NCBI RefSeq assembly: GCF_016741875.1
Contig: NZ_JAERRF010000013.1
Location: 124,001-188,000 of the forward strand
Length of the DNA stretch: 64,000 nucleotides
Reading direction: 5' to 3'
Origin: Streptomyces coffeae
GTDB lineage: Bacteria > Actinomycetota > Actinomycetes > Streptomycetales > Streptomycetaceae
The notes under the pieces are model-generated. The model was not told the origin of the DNA. It made no database searches and saw only the letters and a program-made list of their open reading frames with translations. A program made the translations under genes and the position numbers. Shown one piece after another: positions 49,325-56,542 of this stretch (positions within the stretch are counted from its first letter, which is position 1; each line of letters starts with the position of its first letter).

Positions 49325-51642
49325 TCCAAGGCTCTGACGTGAGCGATCGCCGACGCCGCACCGCTCGTGCCCGCCGCCGCGGCCGCACGCGCCAGATCAC
49401 ACCCCGTGCCCACTGGCTCCTGCTGAGCGTGCTCGCGGTGACCCTGTCGATGGCCCTCCTGTTGCAGGGGTACACCCACCACATGTTCGGGATCACAGCG
49501 GACGCCGTGACCGATGCCCGTGGCCCGAGCGGGGTGGTGCCCGGCCGGGTGGCCCACGGCGGTCCCGTGATCGCGGACGCCGCCGGCGCTGCGCACACCG
49601 CTCGGGTCAAGGACCGCACCATCGCGCTCACCTTCGACGACGGTCCCGACCCCGTCTGGACGCCGCGCATCCTGGACGTACTGCGCCGCAACCATGTGCA
49701 CGCGACGTTCTTCGTCGTCGGAACCCAGGTCGTGGCCCACCCGGAGCTGGTCCGCCGGATCGTCGCCGAGGGCCACCAGATCGGCATCCACACCTTCACC
49801 CATCCCGACCTGGCCCGCCTCGCCCCATGGCAGCGTTCCCTGGAACTGCGGGAGACGCAGCTGGCGCTGGCCGGCGCCGCACGGGTCACCACCGCACTGC
49901 TCAGGCCGCCGTATTCCGCGAAGAACGACGCGCTGGACGACGCCGACTGGTCCGTCCTCAAGCAGGCCGACGCGGCAGGCTATGTCGCGGTGCTCTCCAC
50001 ACAGGACGCCGAGGACTGGCAGCGCCCCGGTGTGGACCGCATCCTCGCCAACGCGACCCCCCGCGGCCACGCGGGGCAGATCGTGCTGATGCATGACGCC
50101 GGCGGTGACCGGTCACAGACCGTCGCCGCGCTGAGCGCCCTGATCCCACGGGTCAAGGCGCATGGCTTCAGGTTCGCGACAGTCGGTGCCGCGGTCGGCA
50201 TGGCCGGGCCCGTCCAGCGCGCCGGGTTCGGCGACCATCTGCAGGGGATGGCGCTCATCGGGCTGCTGCGGGTCGGGGACTGGGTCGTGTGGCTGCTGGG
50301 CGTGCTGATGTGCGCGGCCGGAGTGATCAGCGTGCTGCGCGCGGCGGTCGTGCTGATCGCGGCCCGCCGGCACCGGCGGCTGCGGACGGGGTGGTGGGGC
50401 CGGTCCTGGGGGCCGCCGGTGACCGAACCGGTCAGTGTCATCGTCCCGGCGTACAACGAGAGCGCCGGGATCGAGGCGGCCGTGCGCTCACTGCTCGCCT
50501 CGGACCATCCGGGGGAGATCATCGTGGTGGACGACGGTTCCACCGACGGCACCGCCGACCTGGTGGAGTCGCTCCACCTGCCGGTGCGGGTGATCCGCCA
50601 GCAGAACGCGGGCAAGCCCGCCGCACTCAACACCGGACTCGCTGCCGCCACCTACGACCTGGTGGTCATGGTCGACGGTGACACGGTCTTCGAAACCGAC
50701 ACCGTCCGCACGATCGTGCAGCCCTTCGCCGACCCCCGGGTGGGCGCCGTGTCGGGCAACGCCAAGGTCGTCAACCGCGGTGGCCTGCTGGGCCGCTGGC
50801 AGCACATCGAGTACGTGGTCGGCTTCAACCTCGACCGCCGCCTGTTCGACCTCGCCGAGTGCATGCCGACCGTCCCCGGAGCGGTAGGCGCGTTCCGCCG
50901 CCGGGCGCTGCTGGCTCTCGGCGGCGTCAGCGACGTCACCCTCGCCGAGGACACCGACCTGACCATGGCGCTGTGCCGGGCCGGCTGGCGTGTGGTGTAC
51001 GAGGAGGGCGCGGTGGCCTGGACGGAGGCGCCCGCGTCACTGAACGCCCTGTGGCGGCAGCGGTACCGCTGGTGCTACGGCACCTTGCAGGCTATGTGGA
51101 AGCACCGCGGCGCGCTGGTGCAGCGCGGCGCCGCCGGGAAACTGGGCCGCCGCGGCCTCATCTACCTGCTGCTCTTCCAGGTCCTGCTGCCGCTGCTCGC
51201 ACCCGTCGTGGACATCATCGCCCTCTACGGGCTGCTCTTCCTCGACCCGGTCCGGACCATCGGACTCTGGCTGACCTTCCTCCTGCTGCAACTCCTGATG
51301 GGCCTGTACGCGTTCGGCCTGGACGGAGAAAGGCCCGGCCCGCTGTGGAGCCTGCCGCTGCAGCAGTTCGTCTACCGACAGCTGATGTACCTGGTGGTGA
51401 TCCAGTCCGTCTTCACCGCCGTGTCGGGCTCCCGGCTGAGATGGCAGCGCATGGAGCGGTACGGCAGCCTCCAGGCCCCGGCAGGGGCACAGACGCGCAG
51501 CGACGATCTGCCTCCGCAGGTCCCCGGCAGCCTTCCGCGACCGGCACCGTACGAGCCCCTCCAGCAGCCGGCGTCGTACGAGGGTCATCCACCGATCCCG
51601 CCTCACCCCGAATCGTATGAGACATCGCAGTTGTACTGGTAA
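49321..51642 (+). CDS. matB: Bifunctional polysaccharide deacetylase / GT2 synthase (MatB-like)
   Basis: 773-residue membrane protein joining two enzymes. After TM1 (about 32-50) an extracellular NodB domain has TFDDGPD (104-110), HTFTH (157-161) and RPPYS (195-199). A TM (about 321-347) leads to a GT2 domain: VSVIVPAYNE (371-380), VVDDGSTDG, NAGKPAALN, DGD (452-454), EDTD (543-546) and QRYRW (580-584), then several C-terminal TMs and a Pro/Tyr tail. This matches PNAG-type synthesis with partial deacetylation, as for MatB in hyphal aggregation. A GTG at 49339 is an alternative start. The single-polypeptide fusion distinguishes it from separate PgaB/PgaC. Confidence 0.88.
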   Translation: MIQGSDVSDRRRRTARARRRGRTRQITPRAHWLLLSVLAVTLSMALLLQGYTHHMFGITADAVTDARGPSGVVPGRVAHGGPVIADAAGAAHTARVKDRTIALTFDDGPDPVWTPRILDVLRRNHVHATFFVVGTQVVAHPELVRRIVAEGHQIGIHTFTHPDLARLAPWQRSLELRETQLALAGAARVTTALLRPPYSAKNDALDDADWSVLKQADAAGYVAVLSTQDAEDWQRPGVDRILANATPRGHAGQIVLMHDAGGDRSQTVAALSALIPRVKAHGFRFATVGAAVGMAGPVQRAGFGDHLQGMALIGLLRVGDWVVWLLGVLMCAAGVISVLRAAVVLIAARRHRRLRTGWWGRSWGPPVTEPVSVIVPAYNESAGIEAAVRSLLASDHPGEIIVVDDGSTDGTADLVESLHLPVRVIRQQNAGKPAALNTGLAAATYDLVVMVDGDTVFETDTVRTIVQPFADPRVGAVSGNAKVVNRGGLLGRWQHIEYVVGFNLDRRLFDLAECMPTVPGAVGAFRRRALLALGGVSDVTLAEDTDLTMALCRAGWRVVYEEGAVAWTEAPASLNALWRQRYRWCYGTLQAMWKHRGALVQRGAAGKLGRRGLIYLLLFQVLLPLLAPVVDIIALYGLLFLDPVRTIGLWLTFLLLQLLMGLYAFGLDGERPGPLWSLPLQQFVYRQLMYLVVIQSVFTAVSGSRLRWQRMERYGSLQAPAGAQTRSDDLPPQVPGSLPRPAPYEPLQQPASYEGHPPIPPHPESYETSQLYW

Positions 51643-51997
51643 GTCAGTAGTCCTGCGTGCATGCCGTTGGGGGCTCTGCGGGTCAGAGGCCCCAGCGACA
51701 TGGACGTACGCGCAGCCGCAGCCCGATGTTGCTGCGGCCGCGATGAACGCGGTAGTCGGCGTCGAGCACCCGGGCGGCGGCACTTTCGGCAGTCGAGGGG
51801 GAGTTCCCGCGGGAGGCCGGAGCCGCCCCTCCAGCCGGCTGCCAGCGGATCCAGACCGCATTGCCGGTACGTTGAGGACTGGGTGGCCGTGAAGACGGCG
51901 TCGGCGCCTCTCGGTGGACCCGGCCGAGGTGGCGCGCTCCAACAGGTCGCGGCTGGCTGAGCACTCGATGGCGCCCAGGCTCTTTGAGACGCCGGTG
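51643..51997. other. 355-base gap with matB terminator
   Basis: The minus-strand frame around 51683-51960 contains NAVWIRWQPAGGAAPASRGN and LDADYRVHRGRSNIGLRLRV, coding-like in composition but without a start. It may be a remnant. The terminator at 51669-51693 is listed separately. Confidence 0.35.
51669..51693 (+). terminator. Hairpin after matB-like gene
   Basis: GGGGGCTCTG pairs with CAGAGGCCCC across CGGGT, 27 bases after the stop codon, with one bulged G. A plausible terminator for the polysaccharide operon. Confidence 0.6.
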
Positions 51998-52877
51998 TCA
52001 GGACGCTCTGCGTTCGCTTGCGGATGTGTGAGCGGTCGGCAACGTGTGTTCGGTCAGACCCGCAAGGAGCCCGAGCGAGGTTTCCGCTTCGGATCCTGCC
52101 GGGGCGCTGTAGATCATCATGGTCATGTCCGGGTCGTCCGGGGCTCGCATGGCGACGTAGTCGAGGGCGAGTTCGCCGATGAGGGGATGGGCGAAACGCT
52201 TGCGGCCGCGGGTCTTGCCGCGGACATGGTGACCAGCCCACAGGCGTCGGAAGTCTTCGCTGTACAGGGACAGTTCGCCGACCAGACTGACGAGCTGGGG
52301 GTCGTCCGAGTGGCGACCGGCGTCGAACCGGAGGTTGGCGACGGTGTCGCGGGCCTTGGACTCCCAATCGGGATAGAGGTCCTTCGCCCCGCTGTCGAGG
52401 AAGACCAGCCGGGCCATGTTCCGCTCGATCGTCGGCAGGGCCGGGGAAGTCGGCGATCAGCACTCGGGCCAGCTCGTTCCAGGCGAGGATGTCCAGGCGG
52501 CGGCCGATGATGTAAGCCGGGACGGTGTTGAGCGCCTCCAGAGCCTGACGCATCTCGGCACCGACCTGCTGAGGACGCCCGGAACGCGTGCGCCTTGCGG
52601 CCGGTGTGGCGAGGTTGTGCAGGTGGGTGCGTTCGTCGTCGTCCAGCCGCAGTGCACGGGCGACCGCATCGAGCACTTCGGTGGAGACGTGGCGTGCCCG
52701 CCCCTGTTCCAGCCTGGTGTAGTAGTCGACGCTCACTCCGGCAAGCAGAGCGAGTTCCTCGCGGCGAAGCCCTGGCGCTCGCCGCTGGGTTCCGAAGTCG
52801 TTCGCGCCGGCTTCTTCCGGGCGAAGGCGCGCCCGCCGGGCCTTCAAGAACTCGCTGAGCTGCTGTGCGCGATCCAT
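51998..52877 (-). pseudogene. MmyB-type XRE regulator broken by a frameshift
   Basis: The N-terminal half (from ATG 52875-52877) is MDRAQQLSEFLKARRARLRP, RAPGLRREELALLAGVSVDY and YTRLEQGRARHVSTEVLDAV: XRE HTH of MmyB-like proteins. It runs to NELARVLIADFP, where the frame is lost. The other half resumes one base out of phase as MARLVFLDSGAKDLYPDWES and ends with the MmyB ligand-domain residues. Removing one C from the CCCC run (complement of 52443-52446) restores one protein of about 290 residues. Either a recent inactivating insertion or a sequencing error in a homopolymer. It is divergent from the monooxygenase gene. Confidence 0.8.
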
Positions 52878-52909
52878 GCGTTTCAGTGTGCGCCAGGACG
52901 GGCCGGTTC

Positions 52910-52934
52910 TGCCTGGTTCTGACAGACCCAGGCA
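52910..52934. promoter_or_regulatory. Inverted repeat between MmyB-type gene and monooxygenase
   Basis: TGCCTGG (52910-52916) and CCAGGCA (52928-52934) are 11 bases apart in the divergent gap. This suits an operator for the MmyB-type regulator. Confidence 0.45.
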
Positions 52935-53045
52935 GGGCCGACCCCGGCTGATCGGAACCCTGGGTGGAGGGGTGCCCAGCACTCAGGATGAGTGGCGTTC
53001 GCGAACAAAGCCCGTCGAGAACGATGACGCATCAGGAGCAACCTC

Positions 53046-53393
53046 ATGTCGAACACGCTCACCATCATCGCCGACTTCACCGCCAAGCCGGGCCAGGAGG
53101 AGCGTCTGCGTACGGAGCTGAACGCGATGGTCGAACTGTCACTGGCCGAGGAAGGCTGCCTCGGCTACCAGCCCTTCACCGACGCCGGCCGTACCGACCG
53201 CATGGTCATCATTGAGGAGTGGGCCGACAGTGAGGCCCTGGAGCACCACTTCTCGCTGCCGCACTTCAAGCACGTCGCCGCGGTCCTGGAGGAGATTCTG
53301 GCGGAGCCGTTCACTTTGCGTCGCCTGACCGACATCCCTGCCCGAGTGCCGCCGGCCTCAGCGGCAGATCGGCAGATGACCAAGGTTGACTGA
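53046..53393 (+). CDS. Antibiotic biosynthesis monooxygenase (ABM) domain protein
   Basis: 115-residue dimeric alpha/beta-barrel protein of the YgiN/quinol monooxygenase type, which oxidises quinols or polyketide aromatics without a cofactor, or degrades small signals. Seen: LTIIADFTAKPGQEERLRTE, LAEEGCLGYQPFTDAGRTDR, VIIEEWADSEALEHHFSLPH and FKHVAAVLEEILAEPF. AGGAG precedes the ATG by eight bases. It is probably a target of the divergent, now broken MmyB-type regulator and is followed by a strong terminator. Confidence 0.87.
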   Translation: MSNTLTIIADFTAKPGQEERLRTELNAMVELSLAEEGCLGYQPFTDAGRTDRMVIIEEWADSEALEHHFSLPHFKHVAAVLEEILAEPFTLRRLTDIPARVPPASAADRQMTKVD

Positions 53394-53459
53394 GACACGC
53401 GACCGGATGGTTCAGGTAGACCGAGAATGGCTCGCCCTTCAGCGAGACGGGTCGGTCTC

Positions 53460-53498
53460 GCCCCCTCGCCTGGCCTTCGGGCCGGACGAGGGGGCTTT
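53460..53498 (+). terminator. Strong terminator after ABM gene
   Basis: GCCCCCTCG (53460-53468) pairs with CGAGGGGGC (53487-53495) and an inner GGCC-TTCG-GGCC stem closes the loop; TTT follows. A textbook intrinsic terminator. Confidence 0.85.
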
Positions 53499-53561
53499 GG
53501 TGATGTCATGTCATCACCCGCCAGGTGGACAGACTCGTATACCGCGCCCCCAGCGGCGTAG

Positions 53562-53812
53562 CGTGGATGGACCATCCACCTGGCGGGGGTGCGGAAGCTT
53601 GAGCAGAACCGGCGGTTGACGGCGCGGCTTTCCACGCTGAACCAGCTGGCCGGCGCGCTGGACGTCGAGACGTCCGTGCCAGTCGGACAGCCAACTACCC
53701 TTGAAGTGCGCTCCGATGGTGATACCCCCTCCGTGCTCGCACTGAGGCAGGCGGTATCGCCCCTGTCCGACCTGCTCGGCGAGGACCTCGACGCGGAGGA
53801 CCCGCCATCCCG
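53562..53812 (+). pseudogene. Internal fragment of an XRE-type regulator
   Basis: The frame reads LAGVRKLEQNRRLTARLSTL, NQLAGALDVETSVPVGQPTT and LALRQAVSPLSDLLGEDLDA, closely matching the HTH-to-linker part of TPR-containing XRE regulators of Streptomyces. A stop at 53559-53561 cuts the N-terminus, and after DPPS (about 53812) the sequence becomes unrelated. Both ends are lost, so this is a scar fragment. Confidence 0.7.
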
Positions 53813-53853
53813 GTTGGGGCCGGGGCCGCCGTGCTCTTCGCTGGGTGTCTGCG

Positions 53854-53990
53854 TTACCGGTTCAGCCGTTGGGCTCGGGCCTTGCGGAGGATGTCGAGGA
53901 GTCCTTGCGGGTTGGTGCCGTTGTTGATGCCGACGTGGAGCATGTCGGCCATGGTGTATTCCGGGTCGGTGGCAGTTCGAGAAGGCCGAG
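53854..53990 (-). pseudogene. C-terminal fragment of an unidentified gene
   Basis: Minus-strand frame ending TAA (complement of 53854-53856): DPEYTMADMLHVGINNGTNP and QGLLDILRKARAQRLNR. Its even, coding-like composition suggests the end of a real protein, but upstream sequence is cut where the plus-strand fragment begins. Family not recognised. Confidence 0.4.
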
Positions 53991-54209
53991 GCGGACGCTC
54001 CCCTCGCCCTCGTACCAGGGGCCCTGATCGAGGGGCGGCAGCTGTGCTTCCGCTGCCAGCTGCCGACGGACGAGCCGGTCATCGTCGGCGAAGAGCACGG
54101 CGGCAGCCTCGGCGGCGACACGATCTACGCCTGCCCGCCGCACGCCGCGTACTTCCCGGAGAGCGCCCGGATTCGGCCGGCTCCCATGCGTCCGGTGACG
54201 AGGTACTGA
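53958..54209 (+). pseudogene. 5'-truncated small zinc-site gene
   Basis: Plus-strand frame with QFEKAEADAPLALVPGALIE, GRQLCFRCQLPTDEPVIVGE and DTIYACPPHAAYFPESARI. The Cys/His pairs suggest zinc binding. No ATG, GTG or TTG start with a ribosome site exists; the frame simply begins at the junction with the preceding fragment. Its stop overlaps the next start (TGATG), so it was once the first gene of the small-gene run. Confidence 0.55.
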
Positions 54210-54457
54210 TGGCCGGCTCCCAAGTCGCCGAGAGGACCCCGAACGCGGAGCTTCTGCCCGCCCTGCTCGCCTCCGTGGATCCCCAGAAGCTGACGTTCCG
54301 CCAGTCCCAGGGATGGACCTGCGCGCTGTGTCGGAAACCGCTCCGCGCGGACCAGTTGCTTGGCACCGTCGAGCTGACGTACGGCGGGGGCGAGGTCACC
54401 GAGCAGGTCGAGTTGTGGGTGTGCCGCCCCCTGTGCCGGGAGGCGCCTGATGCGTGA
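54209..54457 (+). CDS. Small Cys-rich protein, function unknown
   Basis: 82-residue protein: TPNAELLPALLASVDPQKLT, FRQSQGWTCALCRKPLRADQ and ELWVCRPLCREAPDA. CxxC pairs at about 37-40 (CALC) and near the end (CRPLC) suggest a zinc site. The ATG overlaps the stop of the truncated gene before it (TGATG), and the next small gene overlaps its 3' end by eight bases. Such runs of tiny genes occur next to XRE regulators in Streptomyces accessory DNA. No function known. Confidence 0.6.
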   Translation: MAGSQVAERTPNAELLPALLASVDPQKLTFRQSQGWTCALCRKPLRADQLLGTVELTYGGGEVTEQVELWVCRPLCREAPDA

Positions 54458-54569
54458 CCGCTTCCTGCGGTGTTTCCGCGCCGCCCGCGCCGGACTGGTG
54501 CTCGGGGCGGGCCTGGGCCTGCTGGCCGGGGTCGTTGCCCTGTGCGTGGCCGGAGACCCGGCCCGATGA
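54450..54569 (+). CDS. 39-residue single-TM protein
   Basis: MRDRFLRCFRAARAGLVLGA followed by GLGLLAGVVALCVAGDPAR: a basic head, one hydrophobic helix (about 15-34) and a short tail. It overlaps the preceding gene by eight bases and ends in ATGA, where another start in the frame of the 54791 gene lies. Small membrane peptides are easily chance frames; the overlap pattern supports it. Confidence 0.45.
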   Translation: MRDRFLRCFRAARAGLVLGAGLGLLAGVVALCVAGDPAR

Positions 54570-54715
54570 CCGGGTGGGTCGCTGGCGTCCCCGGGGCCCG
54601 CACCGGGGTGGCTTCGCCGTCAGCGGCCCACCCGCCAGACCCCTGCCGTCGGCGCGCACACCCCTCGGCAGGGTGGCGGGGATCCGGTGCTGATCGGAGC
54701 CCCGTCGAGAAAGGC

Positions 54716-54755
54716 TCGTCCCGGCCGCCTGCTTGGAGGCCGGCGGCCGGGACGA
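54716..54755 (+). terminator. 12-bp-stem terminator
   Basis: TCGTCCCGGCCG (54716-54727) pairs perfectly with CGGCCGGGACGA (54744-54755). It separates the small-gene run from the 54791 gene and argues that the latter starts at 54791, not at the in-frame ATG 54566. Confidence 0.7.
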
Positions 54756-54790
54756 GGACCGTGCACCACCCCACACTGAGAGGTAGGCAC

Positions 54791-55246
54791 ATGCGAGACG
54801 TTACTGCGTTACTCGACCCACCCGCCCGGGATGCGGTCGTGGGCACCGTCCTGAGAGACAACCCGGAACTCGACGAGGCCATGGCGCTCCGAATCGTGTC
54901 CGAGGCCGTGAAGTTCGTCGCCGCCGAGGCCGTTTCGGACCGCCCGCTCACCCCGTCGCGAGTCGTCGACGAAGGGTGGCACGCGCTCATCCTCCACACC
55001 CAGCTGTACCGCGAGCTCTGTCGGCGCCTGGGCAGGTTCGTCCACCACGTCCCGGAGGCCCCGGACCCCGAGCGACGCGAGCCCGAGGCGCTGACGCGGA
55101 CCCAGGAGCGCATCGTCGAAGCCGGGTTCACCGTCGATGACGCACTGTGGCTCGCGCCCACTGACACCTCGATCCCGGTCGCGGCCACGTGCCAGCACTC
55201 GGACGATGGCGGCCCGATCGTCATCATCCCCAAGCCCAAGGGCTGA
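54791..55246 (+). CDS. Glycine-rich-domain-like (GRDP) small protein
   Basis: 151-residue protein with the core LTPSRVVDEGWHALILHTQL and YRELCRRLGRFVHHVPEAPD, which matches the GRDP-like family (DEGWH...HT..Y..FC..LG..I.H.P). Members occur from bacteria to plants without a settled role; bacterial ones are short as here. AGAGGTAGG stands before the ATG. The preceding hairpin gives it its own transcript. The tail ends IVIIPKPKG. Function unknown. Confidence 0.72.
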   Translation: MRDVTALLDPPARDAVVGTVLRDNPELDEAMALRIVSEAVKFVAAEAVSDRPLTPSRVVDEGWHALILHTQLYRELCRRLGRFVHHVPEAPDPERREPEALTRTQERIVEAGFTVDDALWLAPTDTSIPVAATCQHSDDGGPIVIIPKPKG

Positions 55247-55284
55247 CGCGTAGGCTGCGGGCCGGAAGAGAGAGGAGAGCGCCC

Positions 55285-55428
55285 ATGGAGTGGATCGACC
55301 CGAGGTACGCCGAGTTGGTCGCCGCCATGCGAGCCGCTCAGGCGGAGGCCGAGGAGCACCCGCCCACGGCCGGGCGTCTCCAGGGGTTCATCGTCCCTGA
55401 CTCCGACCCCGGCCCGCTGCCGCGCTGA
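55285..55428 (+). CDS. 47-residue hypothetical protein
   Basis: MEWIDPRYAELVAAMRAAQA followed by EAEEHPPTAGRLQGFIVPDS and PGPLPR. GAGGAGAG lies seven bases before the ATG, an excellent ribosome site, and the gene starts 38 bases after the GRDP-like gene. The first half is a likely amphipathic helix. Probably cotranscribed with its neighbour; function unknown. Confidence 0.6.
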   Translation: MEWIDPRYAELVAAMRAAQAEAEEHPPTAGRLQGFIVPDSDPGPLPR

Positions 55429-55432
55429 GCCG

Positions 55433-55474
55433 GGCCCCGCGTGCGCGTCGCCAAGGTGGCGCGTCGGCGGGGCC
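55433..55474 (+). terminator. Hairpin after the 55285 gene
   Basis: GGCCCCGC (55433-55440) pairs with GCGGGGCC (55467-55474), with a further internal stem around CGCC-AAGGT-GGCG. Ends the GRDP-like operon. Confidence 0.65.
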
Positions 55475-55700
55475 GAACTGCTGGAGGTAGGCCCGCGCCG
55501 ATCCGAACCGAGCGTTCTTCCTTGGTGTGAGCCTCCCACCCAGTGACCACGGGTCCGCTGAGGCGGAAATCGGCGACGCTGGATGGGGAGCAGCGCCGCC
55601 CCTCGTAGTCTCACTGTGTGGACTGCTTCCCTCTGCCGTGCAGGGTTATACCCCGTTGCAATCCATGATCCTTTGGGGATGTGGCATCCCGTCGTGAAGG

Positions 55701-55777
55701 AGGCCCCCCGTTCGAATGAACGAGGGGCCTTGTGACTCTCTGACCTGCTGCGCAGGTGGTGCCCCCGGCAGGGCACC
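55701..55777. repeat. Three adjacent inverted repeats
   Basis: AGGCCCC/GGGGCCT with inner CGTTC-GAAT-GAACG (55701-55730), ACCTGC-TGC-GCAGGT (55743-55757) and GGTGCCC-N6-GGGCACC (55758-55777) stand within 77 bases. Perfect arms in all three. One or more may be terminators; the cluster could also be a recombinase or replication site. Confidence 0.55.
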
Positions 55778-55870
55778 AGGCAGATGGGAACGGCGCAGGG
55801 CGGTGGTCCCCGGGATCGCGGATCACTGTGGAATCCACTCTGTACCCATGAAGCGGCTCGGTCGTTGGCC

Positions 55871-55896
55871 GCAGGTTCGAGTCCTGGGCGGGAGCC
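55871..55896 (+). other. tRNA 3'-end-like sequence, possible att site
   Basis: GCAGGTTCGAGTCCTGG (55871-55887) has the T-arm consensus GGTTCGAGTCC, with four of five stem pairs; GCGGGAGCC follows like an acceptor 3' strand. Upstream bases do not fold into D- and anticodon arms at the right spacing, so this is not an intact tRNA. Duplicate tRNA ends of this kind mark integrase attachment sites. Confidence 0.45.
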
Positions 55897-56186
55897 GCAA
55901 TCAAGGGCTGGTCGTGCTGTACCCCCTGTGACCTGCGGAAATCCCCTGGTCGTGACGATGTCGGCGCGTCTACCGAAGACGCGGGTCGCATGACGCACAG
56001 CGTGAGTCTGATGCGCAGCGTGGGGCATGGGCCCGGGGGCGGGTTCGGTGCGGTAGCCCAGCGCAGCACCGCCAGGCGACGAGCCGCGGAACGGGGCACG
56101 GTGGTCGCCGTTCCAGAACAGGCGGGGCCGAAGAGCCTAACCGCCGGCGGCCCAGGCGAGCGCGCCGCATGTGTGCGGGGCAACCT

Positions 56187-56219
56187 GAGGGGGCCACGCG
56201 GCATGCGCGTGGCCCCCTC
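56187..56219. terminator. 14-bp perfect-stem terminator
   Basis: GAGGGGGCCACGCG (56187-56200) and CGCGTGGCCCCCTC (56206-56219) pair fully around a five-base loop. On the minus strand it lies 93 bases after the small two-TM gene. Confidence 0.85.
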
Positions 56220-56311
56220 TGTTACCGGTTTCGGTGCGGAGTCCGGCGCTGTACGCGCCGAGATCCGTCTCGCCAGTCCCCTCGGCGCCGGATATCGAGC
56301 CTGAGAAGGGC

Positions 56312-56512
56312 TCAGGAGACGATTTGGGCGAGAGCACCGGTCAGGGCGGCCGCAAGGGTGAGCGCGGCAGCGAACGTGGTGGTGGCCCGCATGAGGGCAG
56401 CGGGGTAAGTGGCGCCATCCAGCCGGGCGAGCAGGCCCGCAGCGGCGGCAGCCAGTAGGGCGAGCATGACGACCAGCGCAGTAACGAGGAGGACAACGAC
56501 GAGACGGGTCAC
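56312..56512 (-). CDS. 66-residue two-TM protein divergent from the HTH-NTPase gene
   Basis: MTRLVVVLLVTALVVMLALL (helix 1, about 3-28) is joined by a short loop (LARLDGATYPAALMRA) to TTTFAAALTLAAALTGALAQ (helix 2, about 45-64). GTG at 56510-56512 has GGAG seven bases ahead. Only 30 bases separate it from the start of the large HTH-NTPase gene on the other strand, so the promoters overlap and the two are probably regulated together. Similar small membrane proteins are frequent in Streptomyces accessory islands; no function is known. Confidence 0.68.
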   Translation of the reverse strand: MTRLVVVLLVTALVVMLALLAAAAAGLLARLDGATYPAALMRATTTFAAALTLAAALTGALAQIVS

Positions 56513-56542
56513 GGCAGGCTCCTGCAAAGGTGAGGCGTTGAC

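Larger units (their letters stand above)
55475..56186. other. 712-base gene-free region with hairpins
   Basis: No credible coding frame. It contains hairpins at 55701-55730, 55743-55757 and 55758-55777 and a tRNA-3'-end-like sequence at 55871-55896, each listed separately. The mix suggests an old attachment or junction site of a mobile element. Confidence 0.45.

Noticed and set aside
54566..54790. N-terminal extension of the GRDP-like gene from ATG 54566
   Set aside because: Arg/Pro-rich, crosses a 12-bp-stem terminator, and a good ribosome site stands before 54791.
55790..55900. Intact tRNA gene
   Set aside because: Only the T-arm and acceptor-like end match; anticodon and D arms cannot be placed at normal distances.
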